Part shown: one piece after another, positions 52,643 through 61,627 of the stretch
Position numbering within the stretch: position 1 is the stretch's first letter
Layout: every line of letters starts with the position of its first letter
From: Nitrososphaerota archaeon
GTDB taxonomy: Archaea > Thermoproteota > Nitrososphaeria > Nitrososphaerales > CADDZS01
Reading direction: 5' to 3'
DNA: 64,000 nucleotides
Assembly (NCBI GenBank): GCA_021325255.1
Contig: JAJPHP010000070.1
Span: 1 to 64,000, forward strand
The notes under the pieces: generated by a model
Databases searched by the model: none
What the model saw: only the letters and a program-made list of their open reading frames with translations
Told to the model about the DNA's origin: nothing
Program-made: the position numbers and the translations under genes

Positions 52643-53065
52643 TCACCTTGTTGTAATGGTCTTCCGCCAGCGCCAGACCATCGAGGAAGGAAACTCAGAA
52701 TCTGCGTCTCTTGCCGTTCCGAATACGAGCCGAGAATCTCGACGCGATTGCACTTCGGTGTAGCATTGATAGCACTGAAGCCGTGCTAGTTCATCAACAG
52801 AAACGATACTAGGCGACTGAAAAATGGCTAGGCATTTGGTCGAAACACAGACTCGGCGAAGGCTGATCTCATTTCCGGTTCGATATTCATTCAAAATATG
52901 AGTGTGATTTGCCTCGAACTGGATGTCGAACTTGCACGGGTTGTGACCAGTTATAGAGCAAGGGGAAATCTCCTTGCACTGGCACCTCGCCGAGCAAGCT
53001 TTCGGCACTCGCAGTGCGTTGTTCGTAGGAGGCTCGAACGCGAACCTCTTGGGTTCGGCGATCAT
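52643..53065 (-). CDS. Cys-rich protein at the start of the structural operon
   Basis: This is a 140-residue protein with a dense Cys pattern: ACSARCQCKEISPCSITGHNPCKF and then RRVCVSTKC and LQCYQCYTEV, consistent with zinc-finger knuckles. Function unknown. The frame is open to a TTG at 53086, but ATG at 53065 is preferred. It is the first gene downstream of the leftward promoter at 53105-53114 and reads into the portal gene. Confidence 0.6.
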   Translation of the reverse strand: MIAEPKRFAFEPPTNNALRVPKACSARCQCKEISPCSITGHNPCKFDIQFEANHTHILNEYRTGNEISLRRVCVSTKCLAIFQSPSIVSVDELARLQCYQCYTEVQSRRDSRLVFGTARDADSEFPSSMVWRWRKTITTR

Positions 53066-53104
53066 CTGGATGTTCTTTAGCAACAAAATTACTAGATTAG
53101 TACG

Positions 53105-53179
53105 CGAATATAAGCGGAGAGGACAATAAACTGTCCAGTAATCTTACTGTAATATTACAGTAATTTCAATATGTTGAAA
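53105..53179. promoter_or_regulatory. Divergent promoter and palindrome operator array of the provirus
   Basis: A leftward TATA box (CTTATATTC on the minus strand, about 53106-53114) lies 40-50 bp before the ATG at 53065. Next to it lie: GGACA-N6-TGTCC (about 53121-53136); CAGTAA-N2-TTACTG; a perfect 20-bp palindrome TTACTGTAATATTACAGTAA at 53144-53163; and TTTCAA-N4-TTGAAA at 53164-53179. The rightward winged-helix gene begins at 53203. This is the arrangement of a lysis-lysogeny switch; binding partners are inferred, not shown. Confidence 0.75.
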
Positions 53180-53202
53180 TACTTTGGGATTGTCTACAGT
53201 GA

Positions 53203-53562
53203 ATGCGATTCCCCTATTTGCCAAGCATGCGAGGCAAGATCTCGGTATCTGATGCACTAGGACTAGTCATGTCAGGCTCGGAGGCTCGGGCCGAAGAGAG
53301 GCAGTTTCCCATAATTGATCTCTTGCTCATCTTGGATATTCTGAGTACGCTCTGTCTCCACGCGGACCTCAAGTATCAAGAACTGATCAAATGGTTGCGA
53401 TGCAAACCCAGCCGCACTACTCTGAGGAGATATCTGGACATACTGGACGACCTCGGCTTTATCTCAAAGAGTAAGTCAGACTATCGAGGAGCGGTAAAGA
53501 CGAAAGTTGCCTTCCAGATCACTCAAAAGGGGAAAGCGCTTGTTTTGGTAATGAATCAATAG
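53203..53562 (+). CDS. Winged-helix regulator, candidate provirus repressor
   Basis: This is a 119-residue protein with an N-terminal tail (FPYLPSMRGKISVSDALG) followed by a wHTH domain: IIDLLLILDILSTLCLHADLKYQELIKWLRCKPSRTTLRRYLDILDDLGFISKSKSDYRGAVKTKVAFQITQKGKALVLVM, with a two-stranded wing. It is transcribed divergently from the structural operon, directly beside the palindrome array, so it may be the CI-like repressor of this element. It belongs to the same broad class as the regulator at 49791 but is not a close copy. Confidence 0.82.
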   Translation: MRFPYLPSMRGKISVSDALGLVMSGSEARAEERQFPIIDLLLILDILSTLCLHADLKYQELIKWLRCKPSRTTLRRYLDILDDLGFISKSKSDYRGAVKTKVAFQITQKGKALVLVMNQ

Positions 53563-53572
53563 TGATGAGAAA

Positions 53573-53785
53573 ATGGAAAGTAGCACTAGTGACTTACAGA
53601 AAAACAATGAATTCGAGGCTATCTATAACCCGGTAGTTAGACAGTGTAATGTGACGTTTGAGTACTTTTCTAGGATAAACGAAGAGCCGGATGATATCAA
53701 GCAGCAATTGAGCAGTATGGAGCTCGCAAGTAATACCACGTTCAAAGAGACAAGAAGTGATCTCACGACAATAGATGCACCTTAA
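53573..53785 (+). CDS. Hypothetical small acidic protein
   Basis: This is a 70-residue acidic, mostly helical protein (SSTSDLQKNNEFEAIYNPVV, FEYFSRINEEPDDIKQQL), starting 10 bp after the repressor stop, probably in the same transcript. No motif is recognised. It could be an anti-repressor or other modulator; this is a guess from position. Confidence 0.5.
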   Translation: MESSTSDLQKNNEFEAIYNPVVRQCNVTFEYFSRINEEPDDIKQQLSSMELASNTTFKETRSDLTTIDAP

Positions 53786-54308
53786 TGATCATAGAGAGCT
53801 CGAGAACTCGAAGTCGAATTATTCGCAATCTGTCTCCGGCATCAAGTTTCATGACTGAGCGTGACTGAAATATCTTTTGATAATTCTCTACCTGCTGGCA
53901 CAAACTCGGCATACTTCTACGTTAGATCCCCGGGAGCGTATGAGAATTGATTTACATGACCTCTATCGAATTTGATCCACTAGGTAGCACTCGGACCTTT
54001 CACGAAAGAAAGTTGCCAGTTTACGAATTGTCTGCCGTTGCGCTCTACAACAATTTCACGCTATCTCTGCTTCACTGTTCTTTACAACTAGTTGGAGGCT
54101 GTAATTCGTCCATAAGGAGTAGCCAGAAGTCTATCTGCACATTTCGGGACATGGTACAAGATCCTTTGCTCAAGTCACCTGCAGAGAGCGCGTTGTCAGT
54201 CATCAAGTGTGAGAAAAGATTATTTCCCCTCGTACACATTGATTCTCAGCAAGCAGCAGGCTCGTGTCTTTGACTCAGTCGATGTCTTCGGGTTGCCGAA
54301 GTGAGGCG
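53786..54308. other. Intergenic region right of the provirus
   Basis: About 523 bp. A frame at 53947-54273 has no domain or compositional signal I trust. No direct repeat to the left flank and no tRNA gene could be found by eye, so the right attachment site is not placed. Confidence 0.35.
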
Positions 54309-55223
54309 ATGAGTCTCACAACAACTGGTGTTTCATCAGTCATCGTAACTTATAATCCGGACCTGCGGAAGTTAGGAAGGGTAATAAGCGCCCTAAATGG
54401 CGACGTAGACTCTCTGATTCTAGTAGATAACGCCTCAAAGAATCAAAGTCAAATTCGGCACATTACTCAAACTCATGTGAACCGCACCCATCTAATCTTT
54501 AACACATGGAACAAGGGCTTTGTAATGGCTCTGAATCAAGGGTTAAGGGAGTGCTTCGATTCTGGCGCTGGATTTGCTTTGATTTTGACACAAGATACCG
54601 TGTTGCCAAGTCAAGCTGTCCCTGAAATGTTGAAGTTCTATAACGAACATAAGGAGATGAAAATCGGAGTCATCAGCGCGCAGCTCCGTCTTGACGGAGA
54701 ACAGATACCCATCACTGACGGTTATTCGTTGGAAAGCATGGTTATGTCAACGGGGATTTTGGTTCCGAGAACTGTCTTTCAGAGAATAGGCCTGTATCGC
54801 GGGAACTTTTTCATGTACCATGAAGACGACGAATTTTGTTTCAGGGTTAGGTCTGCAGGTTACAATATAGTGCGATTGAACTATATCCAAGGATCTCATA
54901 GCGAAGGTGACGCAAGGGTCAGGGTGATAATTCCAGCGAGGTGGAGGCGCGAAAGCGATCCTTGGCAAAGGTTCAGTCCAGTAAGGGTTCGCCTGACGAC
55001 GGCTCCAGCTAGAAAGCCGCTTATGTTGTACTATATTGCAAGAAATGGGTTGTACATAGCCTTAAATGAAGACAGATCTTTCCTGCCGAATTTTGTACTC
55101 GTGACGATTACAAACCTAATTTCTTGTCTGGCATATTACAAGCAGCCATTGAGCTCCGTAGGATTTATCGTTGCTGGAGTCGCCCATGCACTATGCGGAA
55201 GACTAGGAAAATTAGACTGCTAA
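54309..55223 (+). CDS. Glycosyltransferase family 2 (rhamnosyltransferase-like)
   Basis: This is a 304-residue GT-A protein: SSVIVTYNPDLRKL (nucleotide-binding strand), LVDNASKNQSQ, NTWNKGFVMALNQGL, LTQDTVLPSQ in place of a classical DxD, and FMYHEDDEFCFRVRSAGYNI (catalytic acidic pair). The C-terminus has a basic segment and a hydrophobic helix. The frame opens at 54264, but the conserved start is MSLTTTGVSSVIV at 54309. It would add a deoxyhexose or similar sugar to a surface polysaccharide. First gene of the plus-strand part of the glycosylation island. Confidence 0.85.
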   Translation: MSLTTTGVSSVIVTYNPDLRKLGRVISALNGDVDSLILVDNASKNQSQIRHITQTHVNRTHLIFNTWNKGFVMALNQGLRECFDSGAGFALILTQDTVLPSQAVPEMLKFYNEHKEMKIGVISAQLRLDGEQIPITDGYSLESMVMSTGILVPRTVFQRIGLYRGNFFMYHEDDEFCFRVRSAGYNIVRLNYIQGSHSEGDARVRVIIPARWRRESDPWQRFSPVRVRLTTAPARKPLMLYYIARNGLYIALNEDRSFLPNFVLVTITNLISCLAYYKQPLSSVGFIVAGVAHALCGRLGKLDC

Positions 55224-55345
55224 GACGAATGGTCACATTGAAAGTGGCCAACTATCTAGGCAAATGATCTAATTATCATGGTACTGGAGAGGTTTTTTTG
55301 AGGCTCATTAGATATGTTATGTCGGCTTGTGGAGATCAGTGATCG

Positions 55346-56368
55346 ATGGCTCCGACCAATATAGGAAACAGGATTCTCAGTGTTATTCCTACGTACAATG
55401 GCTCGGAACTTATTGTACGAGCACTCAATTCTCTGTTGATTCAAAGTCTTGCCCCAGCAGAAATAGTCGTCATTGACGATGGCTCAGACTCAGTGCCAGA
55501 GATTCCTTCGCATTTACGTGGGAAATTTCGTGTAGTCAGGAATTCCAAGAACATTGGGTTTGCCGCTACCCTAAATTTGGCACTTTCAATGGCACAAGAT
55601 TACGACTTTATGCTCGTGCTTCAGGATGATATAGAATTATTGGATAAAGATTACCTCAAGAAAGCATCTGAACAATTCACTGATTCATCAATCGCGATAG
55701 TAACTGGTGCAGCACATATTTCTAACAAATTGAGCACGACGAAGAAGTGCTTTGCCAAGCTTTGCCATATCGACTTTAAGCCGAATACGAAATGTTCGAT
55801 TGCATCGTCATTTCTAAAGGCTGATTTGATGAGGGTATCGGCCATCAACGACGTGAAGGGCTTCGCATATTCTGGAAATAGACAATTGGGAAGCGAAGAT
55901 CATATCTTGGGCCAGCGTTTAGCAAGCAAAGGATACAAGGTTATACTTGATCCCTCAATCGCCTACGCTGTTGATTATGCTAGGTCGGATAATTTTCTGG
56001 GGCTTACAAGAAAGGAGTGGTTGTATGGCAAATCAGTAGCGTACGGGTTGATTCAACGATCGATAGGAATTTTGCCAAGGTCGGATTGGGATCGGCTCAA
56101 AATAAACCACAGGAGATTTCAAGCAGCGATATTTGGAATTATCCTATTATCATTAGGAGCAAGTGTAGCTCTGGGCACAGTCCTTCCAGGATTGGCAAGT
56201 GTCCTAGCGGTGTATGGTTATTACGTCGCGTCTTCGCCACTTAGCGGCTTCGGCGAAAGATTCATATTCGCCATGGCCGGATTCGCCTCGGCCTTCGCCT
56301 ACGGCTCGGGTCTCGTCGAAGGTGTCTTTCTCAGTACGGGTGCCCTGGTAAGACTTGCGAGGTCGTAG
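55346..56368 (+). CDS. Glycosyltransferase family 2, membrane-associated
   Basis: This is a 340-residue protein: RILSVIPTYNGSELIVRALNSLL, VVIDDGSDSVPEIP, NIGFAATLNLAL, and LVLQDDIELLD (DxD). The C-terminal 100 residues form two or three membrane helices (AAIFGIILLSLGASVALGTVL and SVLAVYGYYVASSPL), so the enzyme is anchored in the membrane. ATG at 55346 directly starts the domain. Acts in the same surface-glycan pathway as the neighbours. Confidence 0.85.
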   Translation: MAPTNIGNRILSVIPTYNGSELIVRALNSLLIQSLAPAEIVVIDDGSDSVPEIPSHLRGKFRVVRNSKNIGFAATLNLALSMAQDYDFMLVLQDDIELLDKDYLKKASEQFTDSSIAIVTGAAHISNKLSTTKKCFAKLCHIDFKPNTKCSIASSFLKADLMRVSAINDVKGFAYSGNRQLGSEDHILGQRLASKGYKVILDPSIAYAVDYARSDNFLGLTRKEWLYGKSVAYGLIQRSIGILPRSDWDRLKINHRRFQAAIFGIILLSLGASVALGTVLPGLASVLAVYGYYVASSPLSGFGERFIFAMAGFASAFAYGSGLVEGVFLSTGALVRLARS

Positions 56369-56444
56369 ACATTCGCATCGCTTCAACGCACCGATGACTG
56401 AAAGTGAAATTCTCTAGTTTAGACTGGGAGCTGTGGATAATTAA

Positions 56445-57572
56445 TTGACGCAGGATCGGTCAGGCATTACTTTCTCAATTATCATCTTATCTTTCAACAG
56501 TTCCCGATTTCTGGAGAAATGTCTCGCGTCCGTCTTTCAATCCGATTATCCTGAGTACGAAGTGATCCTAATAGACAACGGCTCAACGGATGGATCCGCC
56601 GATATTGCTTCCAAGATAGCGGGGACGCTAGGGAATTTGAGGATTCTCAAGTCCCCAGTGAACCTGGGATTTGCTGGTGGAAACAACTTGGGTGCGTCTG
56701 TTGCGGATGGAGATATCTTGGTCTTTCTCAACGTGGACACAGAAGTCGCTCCGGATTGGTTGCGCGGTTTTCAATTTCGCTTCATTGAAACCCCAAAAGT
56801 AGGCGCCCTGCAAGCTAAACTACTTCGCCTGAGCGACCATGACATTTTTGATTCCGCGGGAGATATGGTGGACTATTTTGGCCATGGAGTATCCATCGGA
56901 GGCGATTGGAATGAGAAAGACTCTGGTCAGTACGAAAATCCATACGAAGTGTTTGCTGCAAGAGGTGCAGCATTGGCAATTAAGAGGGAAGTGTTTCAGA
57001 GGGTTGGAGGCTTTGATGAATCTTTCTTTCTTGATTATGAAGACATCGACTTGTGTTGGAGGCTAAGGCTGGCAGGATACAAAATCATGTATGAGCCGAA
57101 GTCGAGAGTTTATCATGCAGCTAGTTCTCGAGATTTCATTGATCGTTCGGGAACTCATGCCTATCATCCTATTAAAAATCGTTACATCTTGATGCTTAAG
57201 AATTACGAAATCTCGAACTTGGCTAAGCGCATGATTCCCCTTTTAGTCTTAGTCACCCTAATGTACATCGGCGGTAGTTTTCGTCAATGCAACCCCGAAT
57301 TGCTCAAGCTCGTATTCAAGGGAAACTCGTGGGTGTTTTTGAACTTGAGGAGAATTATCGCAAAGCGCAGTACCGTGCAGAGATGCATTAGGATGATACC
57401 GGACTCTCAAATTCAAAGTCATATGATTATGACTAACATAACAAGACGAGCGCGATTCTATTACCTGGCCTGGCGGATAGGCTTTCCCAAGGCAAGTTAT
57501 TGGTATGCCAGTCCTGTCCTAAAGCAGATCGAAGCATCCAGGGTTAGGACAAGCGCTATTCAAGTAAAATAA
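56445..57572 (+). CDS. Glycosyltransferase family 2 (rhamnosyltransferase-like)
   Basis: This is a 375-residue enzyme: TFSIIILSFNSSRFLEKCLASVF, VILIDNGSTDGSADIA, VNLGFAGGNNLGASVADGDILVFLNVDTEV (donor site), FFLDYEDIDLCWRLRLAGYKIMYEPKSRVYH (catalytic). The C-terminal third contains one weak membrane segment (MIPLLVLVTLMYIGG). TTG at 56445 is used, since homology begins about 8 residues later. Third glycosyltransferase of the island. Confidence 0.85.
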   Translation: MTQDRSGITFSIIILSFNSSRFLEKCLASVFQSDYPEYEVILIDNGSTDGSADIASKIAGTLGNLRILKSPVNLGFAGGNNLGASVADGDILVFLNVDTEVAPDWLRGFQFRFIETPKVGALQAKLLRLSDHDIFDSAGDMVDYFGHGVSIGGDWNEKDSGQYENPYEVFAARGAALAIKREVFQRVGGFDESFFLDYEDIDLCWRLRLAGYKIMYEPKSRVYHAASSRDFIDRSGTHAYHPIKNRYILMLKNYEISNLAKRMIPLLVLVTLMYIGGSFRQCNPELLKLVFKGNSWVFLNLRRIIAKRSTVQRCIRMIPDSQIQSHMIMTNITRRARFYYLAWRIGFPKASYWYASPVLKQIEASRVRTSAIQVK

Positions 57573-57743
57573 GTAAGACGACTTCTGCCAACATATCAGG
57601 GACCGAATTCCAATATCTGAATATTTCTTGCGCCTGACTCCGCCTTCGTGTTTAATAGAATCCTTCAAATAAATCAGATCCACATACGAAATCTTTTTCG
57701 GAAAAACGTAACATAGGCATTACGAAACGCGTACCTCACAATC

Positions 57744-59387
57744 TTATTGGAAACCCAAATAGTCTACCATGGTTAATTTGTTGCTGTAGACTACATTGGT
57801 TATAGGTTGATCGTAAAACCACTCGCTGTAATTCATAGGTGGTGCAACATATCCCCAGACATCCCCCCAAGAGGCTCTCTGACTATCGGCAATTGTGAAA
57901 ACATAAACATTCGAAGATAAACTCTTGAATGAATATTCCAATTCTGCACTATTATTGTTATCAAGTGCATGGCTAATGTTGAGGTTATATTGCAAAGCTT
58001 GAATTGATTGGCCTTTTGTCGAATATAGTGCCATAACAGAACTCAGGATTACGTTTCCAGTGGCAATGTCAGATCTTGAAGAATAATTTCCGTACCAATT
58101 CGATACCGGTGCGTAAAGCGAGCCATCAAAGGGATATGTGCCAACTAAGCCTGTTTCATATGCTGACATTGCTCCGACGACGGATCCTGCAGAGATTAAT
58201 ATTATCATAACATAGGCGAAGTTTTTGGCAACCTTGCTTCTCAATTTTTCTGGGCGTCCTCGCAGCCTTGGAAAGAACACGAATAGTGTTCCCATTAGAC
58301 CAAGTAGCCCAATTGCGATATTGGCTCTGAGTGAGGCATAAGCTATAGAATTAACGGCCAAGATTCCTAATGCCGCCCACGAGCCAGCAATTCTCCAATC
58401 TCCCTTTGGAAGTATAGTTGGCTTTCTAGCCAACATCGAAACAACGCCGATTAAAGCCACGACCAACACAACTAGGCCCAGAAGGTCCTGAGTAACAATT
58501 TCAAGAGTACTGAGACGATGAAGGTAAGGAGGCAGTGGAAGATTGTTGAGTATGGAGTTTACTGGTTGAGGAGTTAAATGCATCTCGAATGCAAGCGATT
58601 GTAAGATGGTCTGATATTCCATAGATAGAAAGTCATACACGTTAGAAATAGGTAAGCTACTTAGCACTATACTCAGGACTGAAGATTGGAAAAAGAAAAC
58701 AGTAGCGATCAGAATCATTATTGGATTGGTATGAAATGGTGATTTAGTGTGGCCTCCGTGAATTGAACCGCGTCTTGAAACTTGCGAATAGACGACCAGG
58801 CAAATAATTACGCCTAGAGAGAAAGCCGCCATTGTATAATACGTAAGACTGGTTGCTGCCAAAATTAATATGGTCGAAAAGGTCATTGCCTTGCTTCCTT
58901 TGGCAGGAGTAAACAACAGCATTAGGAGGAATCCAAAATATACCCAACCCAGAGAGGTTCGATTAATCTGCTCGATGTTATCGAACCCAAGCATGACCAT
59001 TCCATAGACGAACACATAGAATAGAGAAAACCAAGTACTCCTCGTGATTCTGAATGCAAAAGTGTAGAAGCCTATCAAGAAAAGAGTGCAGAACGGAAAG
59101 AAATCTAGTGTGGCTGGGGACAAACCAGTCAATAACCCAATTTGTGTCACCAAAATACTCGGCAGTGGAAGCTTTGCATCGATCCATACATAATTCGCCC
59201 AGCCTACTAGTTGAGAACGATCGACAGTTGCAAGATGCCCCGAGCGTGTTATCTCGGCTGCGTAAATTGCAGTGGTGACTGGAAATTTTCCGATACCTAG
59301 TTGTGTGTATGTTTCAATTAGAAATACAATTGCGAACCCAATCATACCGAAGATAAGTGCGGTTCGCGAGGACAAGGCTCCTGCCAC
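57744..59387 (-). CDS. Polytopic membrane protein, GT-C-like or unknown, with external C-terminal domain
   Basis: This is a 547-residue protein with about 12 hydrophobic segments (including ALIFGMIGFAIVFLIET, LFLIGFYTFAF, GVIICLVVYSQV, LIATVFFFQSSVLSIVL). An ending of about 120 hydrophilic residues carries aromatic-rich stretches (YNYSS, NYSEWFYDQPITNVV). No glycosyltransferase signature is certain, but the topology and location are those of GT-C glycosyltransferases or oligosaccharide handling proteins. The GTG start at 59387 fits. Opposite strand to the preceding genes. Confidence 0.6.
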   Translation of the reverse strand: MAGALSSRTALIFGMIGFAIVFLIETYTQLGIGKFPVTTAIYAAEITRSGHLATVDRSQLVGWANYVWIDAKLPLPSILVTQIGLLTGLSPATLDFFPFCTLFLIGFYTFAFRITRSTWFSLFYVFVYGMVMLGFDNIEQINRTSLGWVYFGFLLMLLFTPAKGSKAMTFSTILILAATSLTYYTMAAFSLGVIICLVVYSQVSRRGSIHGGHTKSPFHTNPIMILIATVFFFQSSVLSIVLSSLPISNVYDFLSMEYQTILQSLAFEMHLTPQPVNSILNNLPLPPYLHRLSTLEIVTQDLLGLVVLVVALIGVVSMLARKPTILPKGDWRIAGSWAALGILAVNSIAYASLRANIAIGLLGLMGTLFVFFPRLRGRPEKLRSKVAKNFAYVMIILISAGSVVGAMSAYETGLVGTYPFDGSLYAPVSNWYGNYSSRSDIATGNVILSSVMALYSTKGQSIQALQYNLNISHALDNNNSAELEYSFKSLSSNVYVFTIADSQRASWGDVWGYVAPPMNYSEWFYDQPITNVVYSNKLTMVDYLGFQ

Positions 59388-59666
59388 AATCTGGTGACAT
59401 CACATGACTTTAAGGTTATAATGAGGACAACAAATCGACCAATTGCAAGACAATCAATAACTGTGCAGCATTCAACATCCGAGTAGGTCAATAACATAAG
59501 AGATCTGATGATATTTACTGCCGGTCATTTCTTTCTGGTGAGCAAGGGTCCAGCTAGACAAATTCCATCATATCGCACGAGATGATTGTCGACTTGCAAT
59601 TGGTCAGTGTACCTGAATCAGGATGCTTGTAGCATCGTAAGATTGGTAAAGCAGATCCCTCCTCAC

Positions 59667-60539
59667 TTACCACTTAAACCATAAGCCATCACAGAGTCCT
59701 CTGAGCATCATCTTAATCTTCGTAGTTCTCTTTTTCTCATACAACAAAACTCCAAAAGCAGACCGAAAAGAATCCCACATCGCTAGCAAAGTCCAACCTG
59801 GCTCTTTGAGTCCATATCTCAGTAGCAATGAGGTTCGGTTTCTAACGATGTAATATCGACGAACGGGAGAATAATTCGAAGTTGCAATATCTTGCCAAAG
59901 AAATCGATGTCTGGTTGGAGTACCTATAGAATGGTAAAGTCGTGGCAATAAGCAAATTAGTATTTTGAACCCTCTTGCACGTGCCCTCAAGCAGTATTCT
60001 TCGTCAACTTGGTCCATGAAGAAAGCGTTAACGAATGGTCCCAACCGTTGGTAGATCGGAATCGACAACAGACTTCCAGATGTTATTACCGAAAAAGTAT
60101 CACTCCAGAACCCGTTGCGCTCCAGCAATCGCGGGTAGACGGGGATTCCACTCGCAACATCAAAGAAAGCCGATCCAATAACCGCAATTCTCTCTCGATC
60201 TGGACATAGGTCATAGATCGAAAGGAGATTCTTTGAGTAATCTTCTAAGGGAATTGAATCCTGATCAAATAACAATATCCATTTGTAATCCCGGGCAGAC
60301 GCCCATTTGACGCATTGATTCAGTGCGCCTGCGATACCTACGTTGTGATCATTCAGTATAATATCGAAGTGAAGAGATTTTGATAATTCTCGTAAGCATT
60401 CAACGGTCTCAGGTTCAGAATGGTTGTCCACAACGACAATGTGCTCAACGTTGTTCAAGATTTTAGGAATTCGCGACCTGATTCCTAAATCTGGGTTGTA
60501 TGTGACAACTGCGCCACAAATAGGATGCCTGTCGTTCAA
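59667..60539 (-). CDS. Glycosyltransferase family 2 (rhamnosyltransferase-like)
   Basis: This is a 290-residue enzyme: ICGAVVTYNPDLGIR, HIVVVDNHSEPETV, HNVGIAGALNQCVKWA, LFDQDSIPLEDY (DxD), FFMDQVDEEYCLRARARGFKIL (catalytic). The C-terminus is basic and aromatic. It overlaps the next gene by 4 bp (ATGA type), so they are one transcript reading left. It resembles the protein at 54309 in family. Confidence 0.85.
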   Translation of the reverse strand: MNDRHPICGAVVTYNPDLGIRSRIPKILNNVEHIVVVDNHSEPETVECLRELSKSLHFDIILNDHNVGIAGALNQCVKWASARDYKWILLFDQDSIPLEDYSKNLLSIYDLCPDRERIAVIGSAFFDVASGIPVYPRLLERNGFWSDTFSVITSGSLLSIPIYQRLGPFVNAFFMDQVDEEYCLRARARGFKILICLLPRLYHSIGTPTRHRFLWQDIATSNYSPVRRYYIVRNRTSLLLRYGLKEPGWTLLAMWDSFRSAFGVLLYEKKRTTKIKMMLRGLCDGLWFKW

Positions 60540-61627
60540 TCTTCATCCTCGTTGGAAAGTCCCGATCCGACATGAATTGGATATCTAGTTTGATCAGCGA
60601 GCAACGAAATCTGAACTCGTTTCCTCAGCATTTTGGTAAAGAGGTGACAACTGTCGAGAAATGCCCTTGTTCTCAATCGTCTCGAAATATTGTATGATGA
60701 TTTCGAAACAACAAGCAACCCGATAGCTCTTATGGCTTGCGCAACCACAAAAATCCATGGTGCTTCTTTGACCAAGTAGAGAAATAAATTTCTCGCAGTA
60801 AGATAATTCTTAATCTTAGAACCGCTTACAGATCCAGCATGATATATTATTGAGCTAGGAACATATATTGACTTCCATCCCGTTAATCGTGCTCTCCACG
60901 AGAGATCTACGTCATCATAGTAGGCAAAAAAATCTTCGTCCAATAAGCCGATCTGATTTATCATACTAGTATTGATAAGCTCACAGCATCCATTGACTCC
61001 CCAGACCTCTGTCGTTTCTGAATATTGCCCTCTATCTGGCTCAAGATACCCTATTTGTCTGGCATCCCCGAAACTTTCCAAGGCAATCCCAACGGCATCG
61101 ATAATGTCCGGTTGTCCCATTTTGAGCACCTTTGGTTGTGCTAGCCCTGTTTTTGCAAAATCCATAGTCACTCTAACTAGCTCTTGTAAGAAATTCTTGC
61201 TAACTACCGTGTCATTGTTCAAGAGTAATACAAAGCTTGGGTGCAACTTCTGTCGCGCAAATTTTATCGCCTCGTTGTTCCCTTTACAGAAGCCGTAGTT
61301 TCTGGCTCCGCAAAGCAGAATCATCCTCCTTGCGGGATTGAGATTAGAGTATTCAACTGGCAAAACTGAAGTTTGAGTCTCGAGTGGAAATTGATAAACG
61401 ACTATCGGCTTATTGTCTGATCTATATTGCGCATAGCTAGATCTAATTTCGATCTCACCAAGGGCATATTCTTTCAATTTTTGAATAGAATCGTCAGTTG
61501 AACCGTTATCAACGACAATGACATCAAAGTTAGTGTAAACATTTTGGAAAACTGATTCAAGACATAGCAGAGTGTCCATTCCTCCGTTCCAGTTTAGAAT
61601 TATTATTGCTACTCTTGGGTAGTACAA
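60536..61627 (-). CDS. Glycosyltransferase family 2
   Basis: This is a 363-residue enzyme: VAIIILNWNGGMDTLLCLESVF, VIVVDNGSTDDSI, ARNYGFCKGNNEAIKFA, LLLNNDTVVSKN (DxD equivalent NND), FFAYYDDVDLSWRARLTGWKSIYV (catalytic). A hydrophobic segment near the C-terminus (IFVVAQAIRAIGLLVV) suggests membrane association. It is the first gene of the leftward pair; its 758-bp upstream region is gene-free. Confidence 0.85.
   Translation of the reverse strand: MYYPRVAIIILNWNGGMDTLLCLESVFQNVYTNFDVIVVDNGSTDDSIQKLKEYALGEIEIRSSYAQYRSDNKPIVVYQFPLETQTSVLPVEYSNLNPARRMILLCGARNYGFCKGNNEAIKFARQKLHPSFVLLLNNDTVVSKNFLQELVRVTMDFAKTGLAQPKVLKMGQPDIIDAVGIALESFGDARQIGYLEPDRGQYSETTEVWGVNGCCELINTSMINQIGLLDEDFFAYYDDVDLSWRARLTGWKSIYVPSSIIYHAGSVSGSKIKNYLTARNLFLYLVKEAPWIFVVAQAIRAIGLLVVSKSSYNISRRLRTRAFLDSCHLFTKMLRKRVQISLLADQTRYPIHVGSGLSNEDED

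Larger units (their letters stand above)
26050..53785. mobile_element. Head-tail (HK97-fold, siphovirus-like) archaeal provirus
   Basis: A continuous block of structural genes is present: terminase, portal, capsid/protease, connectors, tail tube, tail chaperone, tape measure and tail-tip proteins. Nearly all genes lie on the minus strand with gaps of 0-50 bp or 4-bp overlaps, followed by a divergent regulator pair at the right end. A tape measure of 950 residues predicts a tail of roughly 140 nm by the usual 0.15 nm per residue rule. No tail sheath is seen, so a siphovirus-type tail is likely. No integrase, attachment repeat, replicase or lysis gene was recognised, so the borders given are those of the outermost genes I assign to the element. 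Confidence 0.85.

Noticed and set aside
53947..54273. Open frame of 108 codons before the first glycosyltransferase
   Set aside because: No motif, unusual composition and a mostly random look; kept as intergenic.
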